A stretch of 7,710 nt of DNA from NCBI RefSeq assembly GCF_910585425.1, contig NZ_CAJUCP010000018.1:1-7710 (forward strand), read 5' to 3'. Below are positions 5,143 through 7,710 of the stretch, piece after piece; the stretch's first letter is position 1, and each line of letters opens with the position of its first letter. The position numbers and the translations under genes are program-made. The stretch comes from an uncultured Acetatifactor sp. (lineage in GTDB: Bacteria; Bacillota; Clostridia; Lachnospirales; Lachnospiraceae). The notes beneath the pieces were generated by a model. That model saw nothing but the letters and a program-made list of their open reading frames with translations. It was not told the origin of the DNA and did no database searches.

Positions 5143-6699
5143 ATGACCGAGAGACGCAAGACGGCCATTTACCTGCGGATCTCCACAGAGGACCCCACTG
5201 CTGTCTGCAGGGGACGGGAAGAGAGCACCAGCATCAGCCATCAGAGAATGTTCCTGCTGGAATATATCAGAAAGGACAAGGAATTGGCGGGAAGTGAGGT
5301 CCTGGAATTTTGTGATGACGGGTTCACAGGTACCAACATGGAACGGCCGGGGATGCAGGAAATGCTGAAAGCGGTCAGGCAGGACAGAATCGGGTACATC
5401 CTCGTGAAAGACTTTTCCCGATTTTCCAGGAACTATATAGAAGCCGGGAGGTATCTGAGCCAGGTGTTCCCGGCCATGGGAGTGGAGTTCATTGCCGTAA
5501 ATGACGGCTATGACAGCAGGAGGCAAGACGGCAAGACCCTTGGCTTTGACACGGCATTCCAGACCCTGGTCTATGCCCTGTACAGCAAGGACATCTCCAT
5601 TAAGGTGAAGACATCCTTTGAAAGCAAATGTGCGGCCGGAGAGTACGTGTTCGGACAGGTCCCCCTGGGCTATGAGAAGAGCCGAGAGGTAAAAAATGCC
5701 GTAATCATCAATGAAAGAGAGGCGGAGATTGTCCGTTCCATTTTTGCCATGGCTGTGGACGGCATGAGCAGTGCGCAGATCGCAAAGCGGCTTTTCGAGG
5801 AAAAGGTGCCTACAGCGACACAGATGCGCTTCCCTGACAGGAGCGCCCTGAAGGAGAACCACACATGGAGCAGCACCATGGTCAGGCATATATTGGGCAA
5901 TAGGTTCTATCTGGGCGAGATGTCCTATGGAAAGACCGTGCGCAGGTTCGTGGGGAGCAAAGGGAAGATTGCGGTTCCAGAGGATGACTGGAAGGTGATT
6001 ACGGACCATCATGAACCGCTGGTGACGCCGGAGGTCTTTGCCCGTGTCGCGCTGGCGGCCCCGGGCCATTCCACAAAGCGGAAGCGGGAGAAGCATCCGT
6101 TGACTGGGAAGGTCTATTGCGGCGGGTGCGGATATTCCCTAAACTACAAGCCGCAGAACGGAAAGGTCCCGCGCCATTTCTGGTGCAGGAAGCATTCCAT
6201 TCTGCAGATACCGGACTGCTGCACCTATTTCAATGCGGCTATCCTGGAGGAGATGGTGCTTACCCTGCTGAACCAGGAACTGATGCGCAGGGGAGACCAG
6301 ATTAGGCAGCGCAGGGATGTGGAACGGTTCCAGAGGGAGGTTCTGGAAAGGCTCGCCAGGAAAAGCAGGGAACAGCGGAAAGAATATCTTGATGTGCAGA
6401 GGGAAAGGGATGCCCTGTATGAGCGCTACGCAGTCGGCCAGATGGATGCCCGGGAATATAGGAGCAGGGCCGACGGGCTGGCTGTCCGGATGGAAGGCTT
6501 ATCCAGTAAAATCCAGGAAGCAGAGCGGGAGCACAGCCGGATAGAGGAAGAGGCAGACAGGGACAAGCAGGACATGAAGCAGATCATCCGCTATTCCCAT
6601 TTGGAGGCATTGACCCAGGAGGAGGTGGATGTCTTTATCCGAAGGGTGGAAGTCTATAAAGATAAGAGGGTGGAGATTGAGTGGAATTTTTCGGAGTGA
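5143..6699 (+). CDS. Large serine recombinase 3 of the trio (518 aa)
   Basis: The third and most divergent member. The nucleophile is Ser14 in IYLRISTED. The second catalytic stretch is KDFSRFSRNYIE (89-100), where the partners have LSRFGR. TSISHQRMFLLEYI (29-42) and DDGFTGTNMERPGM (58-71) match the group. The recombinase domain is about 165-310, the zinc ribbon uses Cys326, Cys329, Cys348 and Cys359 or 360, the coiled coil is about 386-485, and the final beta segment is RRVEVYKDKRVEIEWNFSE (500-518), where the protein ends. It is the shortest of the three because both the N-terminal extension and the C-terminal tail are missing, not because a domain is lost. It begins one base after recombinase 2. 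Its divergence suggests a different DNA half-site or partner role rather than a recent duplication. All catalytic residues are present. No clear terminator follows. Confidence 0.95.
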   Translation: MTERRKTAIYLRISTEDPTAVCRGREESTSISHQRMFLLEYIRKDKELAGSEVLEFCDDGFTGTNMERPGMQEMLKAVRQDRIGYILVKDFSRFSRNYIEAGRYLSQVFPAMGVEFIAVNDGYDSRRQDGKTLGFDTAFQTLVYALYSKDISIKVKTSFESKCAAGEYVFGQVPLGYEKSREVKNAVIINEREAEIVRSIFAMAVDGMSSAQIAKRLFEEKVPTATQMRFPDRSALKENHTWSSTMVRHILGNRFYLGEMSYGKTVRRFVGSKGKIAVPEDDWKVITDHHEPLVTPEVFARVALAAPGHSTKRKREKHPLTGKVYCGGCGYSLNYKPQNGKVPRHFWCRKHSILQIPDCCTYFNAAILEEMVLTLLNQELMRRGDQIRQRRDVERFQREVLERLARKSREQRKEYLDVQRERDALYERYAVGQMDAREYRSRADGLAVRMEGLSSKIQEAEREHSRIEEEADRDKQDMKQIIRYSHLEALTQEEVDVFIRRVEVYKDKRVEIEWNFSE

Positions 6700-6747
6700 G
6701 ATGGGGCTTTCGACAAAAGGTAAGTGGGGGCTGATGCGGAGTTAGTC

Positions 6748-6776
6748 TTGAAATACCCTTACTGTAATAGTATAAT
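6748..6776 (+). promoter_or_regulatory. Near-consensus sigma-A promoter of the nuclease gene
   Basis: TTGAAA (6748-6753), a 17-bp spacer, and TATAAT (6771-6776) match the vegetative promoter at 11 of 12 positions. Transcription would start near 6783, giving a leader of about 24 bases with AAAGGA (6790-6795) before the ATG at 6807. A short inverted repeat, TACT-N5-AGTA (6760-6772), touches the -10 box. The rest of the 6700-6806 gap shows no gene or clear terminator. Confidence 0.75.
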
Positions 6777-6806
6777 ATAAATAGACAAGAAAGGAAACAA
6801 TACTGC

Positions 6807-7710
6807 ATGGCAAAGAAGAAACGGAACTTGAAGCCGGATATCATACTGAAGAGCTACTGGAGGGACAATGGGCGGTTCGCTGACCTCTTCAATGCAGTCC
6901 TGTTCGGGGGAGAGCGGGTGATACAGCCGGACGAGCTGGAAGACCTGGATGCGGAAAGCTCCACCATACTGGAGCACAGGAAGCATGCAGAGGGAATCGC
7001 GGCATCCAGGGACAACATAAAAGTCAGGAAAAAATCTACTGCCTATGGGATAGAGCTGGTGCTGCTGGGGAACGAGTCGCAGGAGCATATAGATTATGCG
7101 ATGCCAATGCGGGTGATGGGCTACGACTACAGCGCTTATAAGAAGCAGTATGACAGCAATGCCACGAAGTATAAAGATGCGGACGGCATGGAAGAGGATG
7201 AGTATCTGTCCAGGATGAAGCGTACAGATAGGTTTCTGCCTGTCATCACAATGACCGTGTACTATGGGAGGAAGCCATGGAATGGGGCAACAAGCCTACA
7301 TGGAATGCTGGACATCCCGGAGGAGTTGAGGAGGTATGTGAACGACTACAGGATGCTGCTGGTGGAGGCCAGGAAGAATGACCTGGTGCTGCACGACATG
7401 AACAATGTAGACCTCTTCAACCTCCTGGAAATTCTGCTGGACGGCAGCCGCCCCGCGGGCGAGATTCGGAGCAGGGCAATAGGATACACGAAGGAACGCC
7501 GGGTGGATAAGGCTGTCATCATGGCCGCCGCAGGGGCGGTGGACAATAAGATTGACTACAATGCGCTGGAACAGAGAGGAGATGTGGATATGTATACTGT
7601 ATTTGAGGAGACCAGGGTGGAAGGCAGAAAGGAAGGCAGGACAGAAGGCAGAAAAGAAGGCAGGGCGGAAGAGATAATCGAGATGGGATATGAGTTTGGC
7701 CTGTCCGATG
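6807..7710 (+). CDS. Rpn/PD-(D/E)XK nuclease family transposase-like protein, 3' end outside window
   Basis: The frame is open for 301 codons from ATG 6807 to the edge, with no stop. AAAGGA lies 11 bases upstream and a strong promoter precedes it. It begins MAKKKRNLKPD; GRFADLFNAVLFGGE (22-36) is the typical N-terminal segment. SRDNIKV (67-73) and IELVLLGNESQEHIDYAMPMRV (82-103) match the PD-(D/E)XK core of Rpn-like proteins, with Asp69, Glu90 and Gln92 as likely active-site residues; the family more often reads ENQ here, so ESQ is a mild variant. DRFLPVITMTVYYGRKPW (141-158) is another hallmark. Residues 271-287 repeat EGRK/EGRT, also usual near the end of this family. Rpn proteins of E. coli are DNA endonucleases that raise recombination; many clostridial relatives are multicopy and annotated as putative transposases. 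Whether it belongs to the recombinase element or to flanking DNA cannot be decided here. Confidence 0.85.
   Translation, partial: MAKKKRNLKPDIILKSYWRDNGRFADLFNAVLFGGERVIQPDELEDLDAESSTILEHRKHAEGIAASRDNIKVRKKSTAYGIELVLLGNESQEHIDYAMPMRVMGYDYSAYKKQYDSNATKYKDADGMEEDEYLSRMKRTDRFLPVITMTVYYGRKPWNGATSLHGMLDIPEELRRYVNDYRMLLVEARKNDLVLHDMNNVDLFNLLEILLDGSRPAGEIRSRAIGYTKERRVDKAVIMAAAGAVDNKIDYNALEQRGDVDMYTVFEETRVEGRKEGRTEGRKEGRAEEIIEMGYEFGLSD
7620..7667 (+). repeat. Four 12-bp tandem repeats encoding EGRK-like units
   Basis: Four imperfect copies of GAAGGCAGAAAG (starting at 7620, 7632, 7644 and 7656) encode EGRK, EGRT, EGRK, EGRA. Units alternate AGAAA and AGGAC/AGGGC types. It lies within the coding sequence in frame, so copy-number change would keep the frame. 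Charged repeats like this are common near the C-terminus of this nuclease family. Confidence 0.75.

Noticed and set aside
6700..6735. Possible attachment-site repeat shared between the region after recombinase 3 and the inverse of the leader near 1545-1565
   Set aside because: Only scattered matches (GATGG and CTT-like words) were seen, too short and gapped to exceed chance.
7620..7667. CRISPR-like repeat array
   Set aside because: The 12-bp units are contiguous without spacers and encode EGRK repeats in frame within the nuclease gene.

Overview
This 7.7-kb window looks like the recombination end of an integrative or mobilisable element from a Gram-positive gut-type Clostridium (probably Lachnospiraceae). 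The basis is the GC-leaning coding sequence rich in CTG, CGG and AGG codons, strong AGGAG-type ribosome-binding sites, and gene families common in elements of those hosts. The assignment is inferred from gene content, not from a species marker.

Layout. Positions 1-976 hold a decayed DinG/Rad3-type DNA helicase. Its 5' part lies outside the window. It is broken by a frameshift at an A6 run (282-287), and its C-terminal motor motifs are replaced by an unrelated tail. Positions 977-1172 hold a small in-frame remnant, a 20-bp-spaced direct repeat, and a 32-codon ORF that overlaps the next gene by ATGA. Positions 1169-1438 encode an 89-aa protein resembling the DUF6870 family. A 153-bp leader (1439-1591) has a small hairpin and a weak promoter candidate.

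The core is 1592-6699: three consecutive large serine recombinases (602, 579 and 518 aa) on the + strand, each separated from the next by 1 nt. All three keep the catalytic serine, recombinase domain, four-Cys zinc ribbon, coiled coil and C-terminal beta segment, so none looks dead. The two junctions carry nearly the same ribosome-binding sequence, which suggests coupled translation of the trio. Recombinases 1 and 2 resemble each other more than either resembles 3. The arrangement resembles, in serine-recombinase form, the 'recombinase in trio' logic known for tyrosine recombinases.

After a 107-bp gap with a near-consensus sigma-A promoter (TTGAAA-17-TATAAT), positions 6807-7710 encode a PD-(D/E)XK nuclease of the Rpn/transposase-like group, cut by the window edge. 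Its own promoter suggests a separate transcription unit, and the element boundary may lie in 6700-6747. No CRISPR array, tRNA, rRNA or convincing terminator was found.
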